In this document: piece after piece, positions 34,220-42,294 of the stretch
Position numbering within the stretch: position 1 is the first letter of the stretch
Layout of the letters: each line of letters starts with the position of its first letter
Source of the DNA: JADCCX01 sp031431475
Lineage (GTDB): Bacteria; Pseudomonadota; Alphaproteobacteria; Rhizobiales; Beijerinckiaceae
DNA length: 64,000 nt
Assembly (NCBI GenBank): GCA_031431475.1
Contig: JANPDL010000014.1
Coordinates: 61,080 to 125,079, forward strand
Direction of reading: 5' to 3'
Notes under the pieces: generated by a model
Told to the model about the DNA's origin: nothing
The model's database searches: none
What the model saw: only the letters and a program-made list of their open reading frames with translations
Program-made: the position numbers and the translations under genes

Positions 34220-36373
34220 TCAGTCTTCCTTCGCACCGCCGCGCTCGGCCTTTTGCTTGGCTTCGAGGTCTTCACCCGTTGCCTGATCGACCACCTTCAT
34301 CGAGAGGCGTGTCTTGCCGCGGTCATCAAAGCCCATGAGCTTTACCTTGACCTTGTCGCCTTCCTTCACGATGTCCTTGGTCTGCGCCACCTTCTGCAGC
34401 GATAGCTGCGAGATGTGGACGAGACCGTCCTTGGAGCCGAAGAAGTTCACGAACGCGCCGAACTCCATCACCTTCACGACCGTGCCCTCGTAGATCATGC
34501 CGATCTCGGGGTCGGACGCGATGCCCTTGATCCAGTTCATCGCGGCCTGAATGGCCTTGCCGTCGGAAGCTGCCACGCGGATCGTGCCATCATCCTCGAT
34601 GTTGATCTTGGTGCCGGTCTTCTCGGTGATCTCGCGGATCACCTTGCCGCCGGTGCCGATCACTTCACGGATCTTGTCCGGGTTGATCTTGATCGTCTCG
34701 ATACGCGGTGCATGCTCGCCGAGTTCGGCACGGGCACCCGTAAGCGCCTTGGCCATTTCGCCCAGGATGTGCTCGCGACCGCCCTTGGCCTGATCGAGCG
34801 CCACCTTCATGATGTTCTCGGTGATGCCGGCGATCTTGATGTCCATCTGCAAGGACGTGATGCCGCTCATGGTGCCTGCCACCTTGAAGTCCATGTCACC
34901 CAGATGATCTTCATCACCCAGGATATCCGACAGAACAGCAAAGCGCTTGCCTTCGAGGATGAGGCCCATGGCGATACCCGCCACCGGCGCCTTCAGCGGA
35001 ACACCAGCATCCATCAGGGCCAGCGAGGTGCCGCATACCGTCGCCATCGAGGACGAGCCGTTCGACTCGGTGATCTCCGACACCACACGCAGCGTGTAGG
35101 GGAACTCGTGGTGCGAGGGCAGCATCGGGCGGATGGCCCGGTAGGCAAGCTTGCCGTGGCCGATCTCGCGGCGGCCGGGCGAACCCATGCGGCCCGTCTC
35201 ACCCACGGAATAGGGAGGGAAGTTGTAGTGCAGCAGGAAGGTTTCCTTCGTGGTACCCATCAGGCCGTCGATGTACTGCTCGTCATCGCCGGTGCCGAGT
35301 GTTGCCACGACCAGCGCCTGCGTTTCGCCGCGCGTGAACAGCGCCGAACCATGGGTGCGGGGCAGGATGCCGACTTCCGAGACGATGGGACGGACGGTCT
35401 TGACGTCGCGGCCATCGATGCGGATGCCATCGTCCAGGATGTTCAGGCGCACGATGTTGGCCTGTGCATCCTTGAACTGGCCCTTGAGGGTTTCCTTGTC
35501 GAAGCTCTTCTTGCCATCCGGCGCATCGGAGGAAAGTTCTGCCATCACCTTCGCCTTGACGGCATCGACGGCCTTGTAGCGCTCGGCCTTGGCGGTGATC
35601 TTGTAGGCCTTGCGCAGGTCCTTCTCGGCCACCTTCATGATCGCCTTGGCAACCACGGAATGATCGGCAGGCGTGAAGTCGCGCGGCTCCTTGGCGGCCT
35701 TCTCGGCCAGCTTGATGATGGCTTCGAGAACCGGCTGCCAGCCCTTTTGGCCGAACACAACCGCGCCCAGCATGATCTCCTCGGAGAGTTCCTTGGCTTC
35801 CGATTCGACCATCAGCACGGCATCTTCGGTACCGGCGACGACGAGCTCAAGCGTGCTTTCCTCCATCTGCGGCGCAGTGGGGTTCATCACGTATTCGCCG
35901 TTGATGTAACCGACCTTGGCGGCACCGACCGGTCCCATGAAGGGGACGCCGGAGATCGTCAGGGCAGCGGAGACAGCCACCATGGCGAGCACATCGGTGT
36001 CGTTCTCGAGATCGTGCTGCAGCACGGTGACGACGACCTGCGTGTCATGACGGTAGCCCTGCGGAAAGAGCGGGCGGATCGGGCGGTCGATGAGGCGGGA
36101 GAGCAGCGTCTCCTTCTCCGACGGGCGTCCCTCGCGCTTGAAATAGCCGCCGGGAATGCGACCGGCCGCGAAGGTTTTTTCCTGATAGTTCACGGTGAGC
36201 GGGAAGAAATCGATGCCAACCTTCGGCTCCTTGGCGGAGACGACTGTGGCGAGCAGCACGGTTTCGCCGTAGGTCGCGAGAACCGCGCCGTCGGCCTGGC
36301 GGGCGATCTTGCCCGTTTCGAGCGTGAGCTTGCGCCCGGCCCAGTTGATGGAGACTTTCTGATGATCGAACAT
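34220..36373 (-). CDS. pnp: Polyribonucleotide nucleotidyltransferase (PNPase)
   Basis: PNPase is a trimeric 3'-5' phosphorolytic exoribonuclease and part of the RNA degradosome. The 717-residue product has two RNase PH domains (residues about 1-220 and 310-545, with FFPLTVNYQEKTFAAGRIPGGYFKREGRPSEKETLLSRLIDRP in the first and the active-site region GSSSMATVCGTSLALMDAG in the second). A helical linker lies between them. Then come a KH domain (INPDKIREVIGTGGKVIREITEKTGTKI) and an S1 domain (YEGTVVKVMEFGAFVNFFGSKDGLVHISQL). It is full length. It follows rpsO after 223 nt, the classic order. The rpsO-pnp spacer is where RNase III and PNPase autoregulation acts in other bacteria, but I see no decisive RNase III stem here. 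Confidence 0.97.
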   Translation of the reverse strand: MFDHQKVSINWAGRKLTLETGKIARQADGAVLATYGETVLLATVVSAKEPKVGIDFFPLTVNYQEKTFAAGRIPGGYFKREGRPSEKETLLSRLIDRPIRPLFPQGYRHDTQVVVTVLQHDLENDTDVLAMVAVSAALTISGVPFMGPVGAAKVGYINGEYVMNPTAPQMEESTLELVVAGTEDAVLMVESEAKELSEEIMLGAVVFGQKGWQPVLEAIIKLAEKAAKEPRDFTPADHSVVAKAIMKVAEKDLRKAYKITAKAERYKAVDAVKAKVMAELSSDAPDGKKSFDKETLKGQFKDAQANIVRLNILDDGIRIDGRDVKTVRPIVSEVGILPRTHGSALFTRGETQALVVATLGTGDDEQYIDGLMGTTKETFLLHYNFPPYSVGETGRMGSPGRREIGHGKLAYRAIRPMLPSHHEFPYTLRVVSEITESNGSSSMATVCGTSLALMDAGVPLKAPVAGIAMGLILEGKRFAVLSDILGDEDHLGDMDFKVAGTMSGITSLQMDIKIAGITENIMKVALDQAKGGREHILGEMAKALTGARAELGEHAPRIETIKINPDKIREVIGTGGKVIREITEKTGTKINIEDDGTIRVAASDGKAIQAAMNWIKGIASDPEIGMIYEGTVVKVMEFGAFVNFFGSKDGLVHISQLSLQKVAQTKDIVKEGDKVKVKLMGFDDRGKTRLSMKVVDQATGEDLEAKQKAERGGAKED

Positions 36374-36596
36374 GTGTTCAGCTTTCGTGCCTGCGCCCGG
36401 GCCTTCCGGGGCAGCGGTGGAGGCGGATCAAACGGCAAAAGCCATGCGCAAGACGGCGAGAAGCCCGGATGCGTGAGCACCCCGGACGTCCGGCGATCCT
36501 GCCATGGCTGATGTCATATCGGTCTGCCAGCGGTGCGGCGGCCCCATTGCCGACGCGCGTGGAATGGCGATCCGCGCTGATGCGCAGACGCCGGGC

Positions 36597-36866
36597 TTAG
36601 CGGCGGATGCCGAGCTTGGTGATGAGGGCCTTGTAGCGGGGCTCATCCTTGCGCTTGACGTAATCGAGCAGGGTGCGGCGCTGCGACACCATCTTCAACA
36701 GTCCACGGCGGGAATGGTTGTCCTTCACGTGGGTCTTGAAATGCTCGGTGAGGTTGGTGATGCGCTCCGTGAGGATGGCCACCTGAACCTCGGGCGAACC
36801 TGTGTCCGTGGCTTTCAGCGCATTATCCGCAATGACCGCAGTCTTGCGTTCGGCAGTTATCGACAT
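36597..36866 (-). CDS. rpsO: 30S ribosomal protein S15
   Basis: S15 is a primary binding protein of the small-subunit platform. The 89-residue sequence begins MSITAERKTAVIADNALKATDTGSPEVQVAILTERITNLTEHFKTHVKDNHSRRGLLKMVSQRR and ends LDYVKRKDEPRYKALITKLGIRR, entirely conserved. A GGAG site (ACAGGAGTTCCCG) precedes the ATG. The 147-nt leader (36867-37013) must hold its promoter. truB, which usually precedes rpsO in Alphaproteobacteria, is replaced by the AT-rich HEPN/DUF5343 genes. Confidence 0.97.
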   Translation of the reverse strand: MSITAERKTAVIADNALKATDTGSPEVQVAILTERITNLTEHFKTHVKDNHSRRGLLKMVSQRRTLLDYVKRKDEPRYKALITKLGIRR

Positions 36867-37013
36867 CGGGAACTCCTGTCTGTTGAGAGGGGATAAAAAG
36901 GCCAGGCCGGGATGTCGTCCAGCGTGGTCTGGGTGGGCGTATAGGGGAACGGGGGTGGAAGGGCAAGGGGGGAAGCAATTTCGTGTTCGTAGACAGGCAA
37001 TGCAAATTAATGT

Positions 37014-37589
37014 TCAGAAACCAACCTGCTTATTCCAGTCCATAATATACATTTCAATTCGCTGAAATTCGCTATCGGATAAGAGCCTATTATGAGCTAT
37101 AGAATTTCGGACTTTCTCTATTTCGTCAAATTTTTGCTTAAACCATGTTTGAGAAGGAATTAAATCTTCGAATAATGGCCATTGCGATATCACAATATCT
37201 GCTAAATGGCCAAGTTCAGAAAATTGTAACCTATCTGTATGATCTAATTCAAGCCACGTATTCTTTTTTGCTGAACTACGTCTATCTTCAACAGCCGTTT
37301 GAACTTTCTTTGGAACGAGTTTATCCCACCATTCGACCGAATTTGCTTCAAGGCGCTCTCTTATTAGTTCTCTAACTGAATTTTCGAAACAGTATAATTG
37401 AGAATATAATCTCGCCATTCTAACTGCCCTTAATCTAAGCGAAAAATTAAACGGAGATAACGCTTGTTGAAACATTGTAAGCTCACTAGCTTCACGTCCC
37501 GAACCAATTTTAACGCCTGCTTCTCGCATATGCTCAACATCAGCTTCAAATAATAACGCCCTAGCCATCCAGTCTCTATAATCTTTCAT
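37014..37589 (-). CDS. HEPN-domain protein (Swt1-like HEPN), putative RNase/toxin
   Basis: The 191-residue, mostly helical protein ends with an intact HEPN catalytic motif R-x4-H: EKVRNSIAHNRLLSDSEFQRIEMYIMDW (motif near residues 165-170). Before it are conserved aromatic and Arg-rich helices (LFCFENSVRELIRERL-like region, here LYCFENSVRELIRERLEANSVEWWDKLVP). HEPN proteins with this motif are commonly metal-independent RNases in toxin-antitoxin and anti-phage systems. The ATG at 37589 lies one nucleotide after the stop of the DUF5343 gene; an ATG at 37598 overlaps that stop. Composition is strikingly AT-rich (37% GC in the line 37201-37260, counted by hand). Activity and target are inferred from the family. 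Confidence 0.78.
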   Translation of the reverse strand: MKDYRDWMARALLFEADVEHMREAGVKIGSGREASELTMFQQALSPFNFSLRLRAVRMARLYSQLYCFENSVRELIRERLEANSVEWWDKLVPKKVQTAVEDRRSSAKKNTWLELDHTDRLQFSELGHLADIVISQWPLFEDLIPSQTWFKQKFDEIEKVRNSIAHNRLLSDSEFQRIEMYIMDWNKQVGF

Positions 37590-37590
37590 T

Positions 37591-38214
37591 TTAATCATCC
37601 AGCAAATTTGTACGAATTGATTTAAATATTGCGTTATAAATCTCAATGTCTTTTGTCGCAGGTAGAACTATTTCTATCTTATAGCCCAGCGATATTGTTG
37701 ATTTATGTGGCAAACTATCTTGTCGTGTAGGTGTAATATTTTTTGTTTCAGTTCTGTCTGGTACTTTTTCGGAGCCACTTTTTTGGATTGAAGCATCTCC
37801 AAGGTCTGCAAGTTCTAGCAGGCAAATGAACGTCGCAGCTTGCAATTCGGCTACCCTCTCTGTCGAACTATGAGTGCTTTTGTAGCGCCCCTCGATCTGA
37901 GGGCGATCAGACTTAGAAATCTTTTCGTTTATTGTAAAAAGATCGCCATATGCATTTCTAAGAGAATCGGCCATCACGTTCTTTGCACGCGACGGATCTC
38001 TATAGTCTTTGTAGATTTGAGTAGGCGTTCCGTCAGGAGCAAGAAATCCTAGGTCCTTTAGAAGGGGTATTATTGCTCTTTCTGGACTACCCTTGAAACC
38101 TATTGCTTCTAAGTGTTCACGATTAAAATTTATTGGCGGTACGCCCTCTTGTATTTTACGAAATATAGCATGGATATTTTTGGCAGATGCCAAATATCTT
38201 GGCGTTAGTGCCAT
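37591..38214 (-). CDS. DUF5343 domain-containing protein
   Basis: The 207-residue soluble protein matches DUF5343. The start (ALTPRYLASAKNIHAIFRKIQEGVPPINFNREHLEAIGFKGSPERAIIPLLKDLGFLAPDGTPTQIYKDYRDPSRAKNVMADSLRNAYGDLF, residues 2-92) looks like paired winged-helix-type units. A variable Ser/Thr/Lys-rich linker (about 145-170) leads to a C-terminal strand-helix ISLGYKIEIVLPATKDIEIYNAIFKSIRTNLL. DUF5343 has no established function that I know of. It is first in a two-gene unit with the HEPN protein, separated from it by a single nucleotide, like the antitoxin or sensor of a two-part system. Composition is AT-rich, like its partner. Confidence 0.82.
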   Translation of the reverse strand: MALTPRYLASAKNIHAIFRKIQEGVPPINFNREHLEAIGFKGSPERAIIPLLKDLGFLAPDGTPTQIYKDYRDPSRAKNVMADSLRNAYGDLFTINEKISKSDRPQIEGRYKSTHSSTERVAELQAATFICLLELADLGDASIQKSGSEKVPDRTETKNITPTRQDSLPHKSTISLGYKIEIVLPATKDIEIYNAIFKSIRTNLLDD

Positions 38215-38358
38215 TTTGAATCTCCACGAACGTAGGTCATTTGAAGAAATAATTTTCTCTTTAATATTCAGTAAGGTAGTTTCCTAGAAATGTCATCAAA
38301 GATTGTAGGCATTAGGGGGACGTCATATCAATTGCACCTTCCACAATCCTCCCACCCC

Positions 38359-38497
38359 CTCATGTCGAGGCGCTCGCCCCTTCGCGAGCCTCGAGACACG
38401 CACGATATCCGGTCCGGGCCTTCTTGCGGACAAGCGCGGATTGCACAGGCATGGTGCGTGTCTCGAGGCTCGCGAAGAGCGAGCACCTCGACATGAG
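38359..38497. repeat. REPIN-like inverted pair of palindromic repeat units
   Basis: Two units of about 45 nt face each other: 38359-38403 (plus) and 38454-38497 (minus), with a 50-nt spacer. Each unit runs CTCATGTCGAGG-x-GCTCGC, loop, GCGAGCCTCGAGACACGCAC, so each can fold by its own GCTCGC/GCGAGC and TCGAG/CTCGA arms, and the two units can also pair with each other. A third unit lies at 48777-48821. The layout is like REP doublets (REPINs), which are mobilised by RAYT transposases; none is in the window. The flanking 38215-38358 holds AT-rich sequence with no gene I can support, presumably the promoter of the DUF5343 gene. Confidence 0.85.
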
Positions 38498-38552
38498 GAG
38501 GTGGTGGATGGCGGCGCAATGATCTCAATTGTGGAAGATCATCCCATGGTGG

Positions 38553-38849
38553 TCAGCCAACCGCGTCCTGCTCCCAATCCTCCCGCCCATGCCGCACGCG
38601 CACAATGACGGCCACACCATCATCATCGACGACATAAACAATGAGATGCGCTTTATGGGGATGCACCCGCACCGGGGGCGTGATCTCGCGACGTTCACGC
38701 GCGATCTGCGGGTTTCGCCCGATCAGATCAAAAACATTGCACAATTGTTGATGATAGCGCTCTGCCTGCGCCTCTCCAAATATGCGCGCGCCTTCAACAT
38801 AGAGACTGAGGATATCATCTTCGGCCAGGCGGGTGAGACGGAACGGCAA
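38553..38849 (-). CDS. parE: ParE/RelE-type toxin
   Basis: The 98-residue toxin of the RelE/ParE superfamily begins PFRLTRLAEDDILSLYVEGARIFGEAQAERYHQQLCNVFDLIGRNPQIARERREI. It ends with the beta-rich YVVDDDGVAVIVRVRHGREDW. ParE members usually poison gyrase, while RelE members cleave mRNA on the ribosome. The pairing with a ParD-type antitoxin and the length favour ParE, but this cannot be proved from sequence alone. It starts 4 nt after the antitoxin stop, in one operon, next to the repeat pair. Confidence 0.9.
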   Translation of the reverse strand: MPFRLTRLAEDDILSLYVEGARIFGEAQAERYHQQLCNVFDLIGRNPQIARERREITPPVRVHPHKAHLIVYVVDDDGVAVIVRVRHGREDWEQDAVG

Positions 38850-38853
38850 GATG

Positions 38854-39120
38854 TCACGCTGCGGTGCGCGGTATCATCATTTCTTTCGTGGTCAGTTTTC
38901 GCGCATCACGTAGCAATTCATCCATCGACCGCTCACCCATCCCGCTGGCAAGCCCCTCATCCACCAGCCCCTGCATCGCACTGATCTTTTCGGCGCGTTC
39001 CTGATCCTTCCGGATCAGATCCCGCACATAATCGCTCACGCTCGCATAGCGCCCGCTGTCGATGCGGCGCTGCACGAAGTCGCGCATCAGGTCCGGCACG
39101 GAAATGTTCATGGTCGCCAT
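38854..39120 (-). CDS. parD: ParD-type antitoxin (ribbon-helix-helix)
   Basis: The 88-residue antitoxin has an N-terminal ribbon-helix-helix DNA-binding domain: MATMNISVPDLMRDFVQRRIDSGRYASVSDYVRDLIRKDQER (residues 1-42), the type II ParD pattern. The acidic, disordered C-terminal part (EGLASGMGERSMDELLRDARKL) wraps the toxin in known pairs. The ATG at 39120 is chosen because the open frame further upstream reads through non-coding sequence. As first gene of the pair it should repress its own promoter together with ParE. The operator would lie in 39121-39160. Confidence 0.92.
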   Translation of the reverse strand: MATMNISVPDLMRDFVQRRIDSGRYASVSDYVRDLIRKDQERAEKISAMQGLVDEGLASGMGERSMDELLRDARKLTTKEMMIPRTAA

Positions 39121-39208
39121 CGGAATCCTCCTCTGGCGCAAAATGGCATCAAATGGCAAAAATTGCCAGCCCTCCCGCGATATCCTGCGGGAGGGCTGGC
39201 CGCCGCTG

Positions 39209-39517
39209 TTACCAGTTGTCGTTGTAGCCGCGATGCTGGCGATAGCCGTAGCCGTCGTTGCGCGGGCGGCCGTAGCCCTGGCCATAGCCATACTGCGGGC
39301 GGGGCTGCTGGTAGCCGTATTTCTCATGGAAACGACGTGCCAGCTGGGCCTGCTTGCGTGCGATCCGGGGGTCCACATACTGCGGCTGTGGAGCGTAGCG
39401 CTGGCGGGGCTGATACTGGCCATAGCCGTAGGGCTGGGCCTGTGCATCGGCCGGCGCGAGGGTGAACAGACCGCCCGCAAGGGCAACGGCAAAGGCTGCA
39501 ATCTTGAGAGTAGACAT
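39209..39517 (-). CDS. Small exported Tyr/Gly/Gln-rich protein
   Basis: The 102-residue protein has a clear Sec signal peptide (MSTLKIAAFAVALAGGLFTLAPADAQAQ, cleavage after AQA). A low-complexity mature part is rich in Tyr, Gly, Gln, Pro and Arg (repeated PQ-Y and YGYGQ motifs). No known domain is visible; the basic, aromatic-rich tail suggests binding to an envelope polymer or disorder. An AAGGAG site lies 9 nt before the ATG at 39517 and only 3 nt before the ATG at 39523, so 39517 is preferred. It is the first gene upstream of parD on the same strand, but about 90 nt separate them. Confidence 0.7.
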   Translation of the reverse strand: MSTLKIAAFAVALAGGLFTLAPADAQAQPYGYGQYQPRQRYAPQPQYVDPRIARKQAQLARRFHEKYGYQQPRPQYGYGQGYGRPRNDGYGYRQHRGYNDNW

Positions 39518-39714
39518 TGTCATTATCTCCTTGCCGGGTGTTACATCCGGCATGTCATGGGTTCTAGCGGGTCCGGGGTGAACGGTCGTTCAACTGGATT
39601 GAAAGGAAACTGACAGGAACCGGTTTGGTTCCCTCAGCCCCATCCCGCAATCTTGACAAGACCCGGCGCGCGGCTTCTTTCAGCAGGGTCTTTCACCCAA
39701 CCGCCGAGCCTGTC

Positions 39715-40329
39715 ATGACCCCATCCCCTTCCGCCGCCGCAATCGAGGACAGGCGCCAGATCCGCGAATTGCTGGAGAACTGGGTGGTGTGGCGCGATGC
39801 CGGACACTGGGAACGGTTTCGCACGGTCTGGCACGATGATGCCGTGATGATGGCGACGTGGTTCCAGGGACCCGCGAGCGAGTTCATCAAGGTATCGCAG
39901 GAGGGCTGGAAGAAGGGTGTCAGCATCCTGCATTTTCTGGGCGGTATTTCCATTGATCTGGCGGGCAACCGCGCGATCTCCCAGACCAAGATGACGATTG
40001 CGCAGCGCGGCCTCGTGGAAGGCCAGATGGCGGATATCGTCTGCACCGGGCGGTTCTACGATTTCCTCGAAAAGCGTGAGGGACGCTGGGGCATCGTGCT
40101 GCGCCAGCCGATCTACGAGCGCGACCGCCTCTCGCCCGTTGACCCGTCCGCCCGCATCGTACTGGACAGGACACTGCTGGAGCGTTTCCCCGAGGGATAC
40201 CGCCACCTCGCCTATGTGCAGACGCAGATCGGCTACACCGTGAAGCCGGATATGCCGGGCCTCAAGGGGCCGGAGGTCGAGGCGCTGTATGAGCGGGGCG
40301 CGGCGTGGCTGCGGGGCGAAGCTCTCTGA
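39715..40329 (+). CDS. NTF2-like / SnoaL-like domain protein
   Basis: The product is about 204 aa with a cone-shaped NTF2 fold. IEDRRQIRELLENWVVWRDAGHWERFRTVWHDDAVMMATWFQGPASEFIKVSQEGWKKGVSILHFLGGISIDLAGNRAISQTKMTI contains the N-terminal helices and the first beta hairpins, including the WHDDA turn typical of dehydratase- and isomerase-like members. The C-terminal extension (RTLLERFPEGYRHLAYVQTQIGY) is found in a subgroup annotated only as nuclear transport factor 2 family. The ATG at 39715 is chosen; the frame upstream has no fold resemblance. Its stop abuts the stop of the TRAP permease gene. The substrate is unknown, but closeness to the transporter may hint at catabolism of its cargo. 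Confidence 0.82.
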   Translation: MTPSPSAAAIEDRRQIRELLENWVVWRDAGHWERFRTVWHDDAVMMATWFQGPASEFIKVSQEGWKKGVSILHFLGGISIDLAGNRAISQTKMTIAQRGLVEGQMADIVCTGRFYDFLEKREGRWGIVLRQPIYERDRLSPVDPSARIVLDRTLLERFPEGYRHLAYVQTQIGYTVKPDMPGLKGPEVEALYERGAAWLRGEAL

Positions 40330-41670
40330 TCAGGACGGGCAGATATACCCTGCCCCGCTCGGGCTCTTGAAGCATCCCACCGATTCCGGCAGCAGCCATT
40401 TCGGCAGATAGAGCACGACATCGGGAAACAGCACCACGAAAGCGATGGTGACGAGAAAGACCGCGTAGATCGGCAGCGACCGGAACATAGCCTTCGAAAA
40501 ACTGACGCCGACAAATTTTGATGCCACCAGCAAAGATAGCCCGTAAGGCGGCGTGATCAGGCCGAAGACGAGCGTCGTGATGATGACGACACCCATGTGC
40601 AGGCCATTGATATTGCCCAGTTCCGTCAGCTTGTTGATGATCGGCATGAAGATGATGATGGCCGGGATGGCATCGACGAAATCACCCACGACGATGAACA
40701 GCAGCACCAGCAGCAGCATGATCATGCGACCGTCGGTGCCCGCAATGCCGATGATCCAGTTCGCCACGATATCGGGACCGCGCAGATAGGCCAGCATCCA
40801 GCCAAAGGCCGAGGCTCCGGCAATGGCGGCGAGCGGAATGGCATAGAGCAAGCCAGTGCGGATGAAGTCTTCAGGCAGGTTTTTCAGATGTCCGCGGTTG
40901 AGCAGCGGGATCAGCACGAGGAGGATATAGACGCAGGCGATCATGCCGGCTTCCGTCGGCGTGAACCATCCCGTGAGAATGCCGCCCATAACGATGACCG
41001 GGATCATCAGCGGCAAAGAGGAATCCTTCAGCGCAGTGCCGAATTCCCCAAGGGTAGCGCGCATCTTCTGCACGCCGACAGGGCCGAACAGATGCGAATA
41101 GATCATCAGGCCGATGCCAATCAGCACGCCGGGAACAATGCCTGCCAGAAACAGCCCGCCGATCGAGACATTGCCGGTGGCACCATAGACAACCGCCATG
41201 ATGCTGGGCGGGATGAGATTGGCCATGGTGGAGGCGCAGGCGATCAGAGCAGCCGTGAAGGCCCGGTCATAGCCTTCCTTGTCCATCTCCGGCGCGACGG
41301 TCCGGCTGAGCACAGCCACATCGGCAGTGGAGGAGCCTGAAATGCCGGCAAAGAACATGCTGAACAGTGTGACGACCTGTGCCAGCCCACCACGCATGTG
41401 GCCGACCATGGTCTGCGCCAGGCGCACCATGCGCATCGTGACATTGGCCGAGGTCATCAGTTCGCCGACCAGCAGGAAGAACGGTACGGCCAGCAGTGTC
41501 TCGGAATCGATGCCGTGGAACATCTGGCCGATCATGGATTCAAGGCTGATCGGGGTCAGCGCCGTCGCCAGCAGCACGCCGGCCATCAGCGAGAAAGCGA
41601 CCGGCACGCCCATGTATCCCAGCCCGAGAAACAGGGATGCCATGAGCAGGATGATATAGCCGTTGCTCAT
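40330..41670 (-). CDS. TRAP transporter large permease (DctM)
   Basis: This is the main membrane subunit of a tripartite ATP-independent periplasmic transporter, importing an organic acid with sodium. The 446-residue product has 12 or so hydrophobic segments: MSNGYIILLMASLFLGLGYMGVPVAFSLMAGVLLATAL at the start, then PFFLLVGELMTSANVTMRMV, GISGSSTADVAVLSRTVAPEM, the conserved LIPPSIMAVVYGATGNVSIGGLFLAGIVPG, and late segments such as MHMGVVIITTLVFGLITPPYGLSLLV. It overlaps the DctQ gene by 4 nt (41667-41670). The C-terminal extension after the last helix (about 20 residues) is unusual but small. Confidence 0.94.
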   Translation of the reverse strand: MSNGYIILLMASLFLGLGYMGVPVAFSLMAGVLLATALTPISLESMIGQMFHGIDSETLLAVPFFLLVGELMTSANVTMRMVRLAQTMVGHMRGGLAQVVTLFSMFFAGISGSSTADVAVLSRTVAPEMDKEGYDRAFTAALIACASTMANLIPPSIMAVVYGATGNVSIGGLFLAGIVPGVLIGIGLMIYSHLFGPVGVQKMRATLGEFGTALKDSSLPLMIPVIVMGGILTGWFTPTEAGMIACVYILLVLIPLLNRGHLKNLPEDFIRTGLLYAIPLAAIAGASAFGWMLAYLRGPDIVANWIIGIAGTDGRMIMLLLVLLFIVVGDFVDAIPAIIIFMPIINKLTELGNINGLHMGVVIITTLVFGLITPPYGLSLLVASKFVGVSFSKAMFRSLPIYAVFLVTIAFVVLFPDVVLYLPKWLLPESVGCFKSPSGAGYICPS

Positions 41671-42233
41671 GACTGCGCCTCGCCCGCGAGTTCGGCCGCA
41701 TCGAGGTTCTCGTTATCCTCCGGCCCCTCGAAGCCATTGCGCCAGCCATTGACCAATTGTTCGATGGCGAAAAGCGCGATGAGCGCGCCCGAGATCGGCA
41801 CGCTCGCGGTATAGACCGTCAACGGAATCAGCGACGGCATCCGGTAGCTGCCCAGGTCGTGCAGCGCGTTCTTGAAACCGAACCACACCATGCAAAGCGC
41901 CACGCCTAGCACCACGATGCGGTTGAAGCTCTCCATGAAGGTGCGCTTGGGGCCGGACATGCGCTTCGTCATCTCGACCAGATAAAGGTGATCATTGCGC
42001 CGCGTTCCTGCCGCCATGCCAATAAACACGCCCCAGGCGAAAAAGCCTGTGGTCACCTGCTGCAACCACAGCCAGGGCGTGCCGATGGTGCGGGTCACGA
42101 CATCGAGAAAAACCGACAGGGTGAACAGGAAGATCGTGATGCCGCACAGCCACATCAGGCAGCGCTCGACCCAGTCCAGCTGCTTCCATTTCAGATGACG
42201 ATGCCGGTCCAGCACCAGCAGACCACGATCCAT
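41667..42233 (-). CDS. TRAP transporter small permease (DctQ)
   Basis: This is the four-helix partner of DctM. The product is about 188 aa and contains VERCLMWLCGITIFLFTLSVFLDVVTRTIGTPWLWLQQVTTGFFAWGVFIGMAAGTRRNDHLYLVEMTKRM, the usual DctQ pattern with an Arg/Asp-rich cytoplasmic loop. Two further helices follow (FNRIVVLGVALCMVWFGF and LIPLTVYTASVPISGALIALFAIEQLV). The start is ATG 42233; the frame extends further to 42287 but with no family resemblance. It sits between the receptor and the large permease. Confidence 0.9.
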   Translation of the reverse strand: MDRGLLVLDRHRHLKWKQLDWVERCLMWLCGITIFLFTLSVFLDVVTRTIGTPWLWLQQVTTGFFAWGVFIGMAAGTRRNDHLYLVEMTKRMSGPKRTFMESFNRIVVLGVALCMVWFGFKNALHDLGSYRMPSLIPLTVYTASVPISGALIALFAIEQLVNGWRNGFEGPEDNENLDAAELAGEAQS

Positions 42234-42294
42234 TCCCGTTCCCCTGAAGTCGCTTGAAGAGGCACCATCTTTGCCGCCTCCCGACAAAACCGGA

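Noticed and set aside
34415..36511. Long open frame (698 codons) on the plus strand opposite pnp
   Set aside because: It mirrors the pnp and pnp-leader sequence. Its translation is rich in His, Asp and Arg with no domain, as expected for the antisense of a high-GC gene.
36374..36596. RNase III or small RNA structure in the rpsO-pnp spacer
   Set aside because: The spacer is 223 nt long and GC-rich, and weak pairing is to be expected there. No long perfect stem was found by eye.
38328..38528. 66-codon frame across the repeat pair
   Set aside because: It is simply the translated palindromic repeat; the hairpin symmetry explains it fully.
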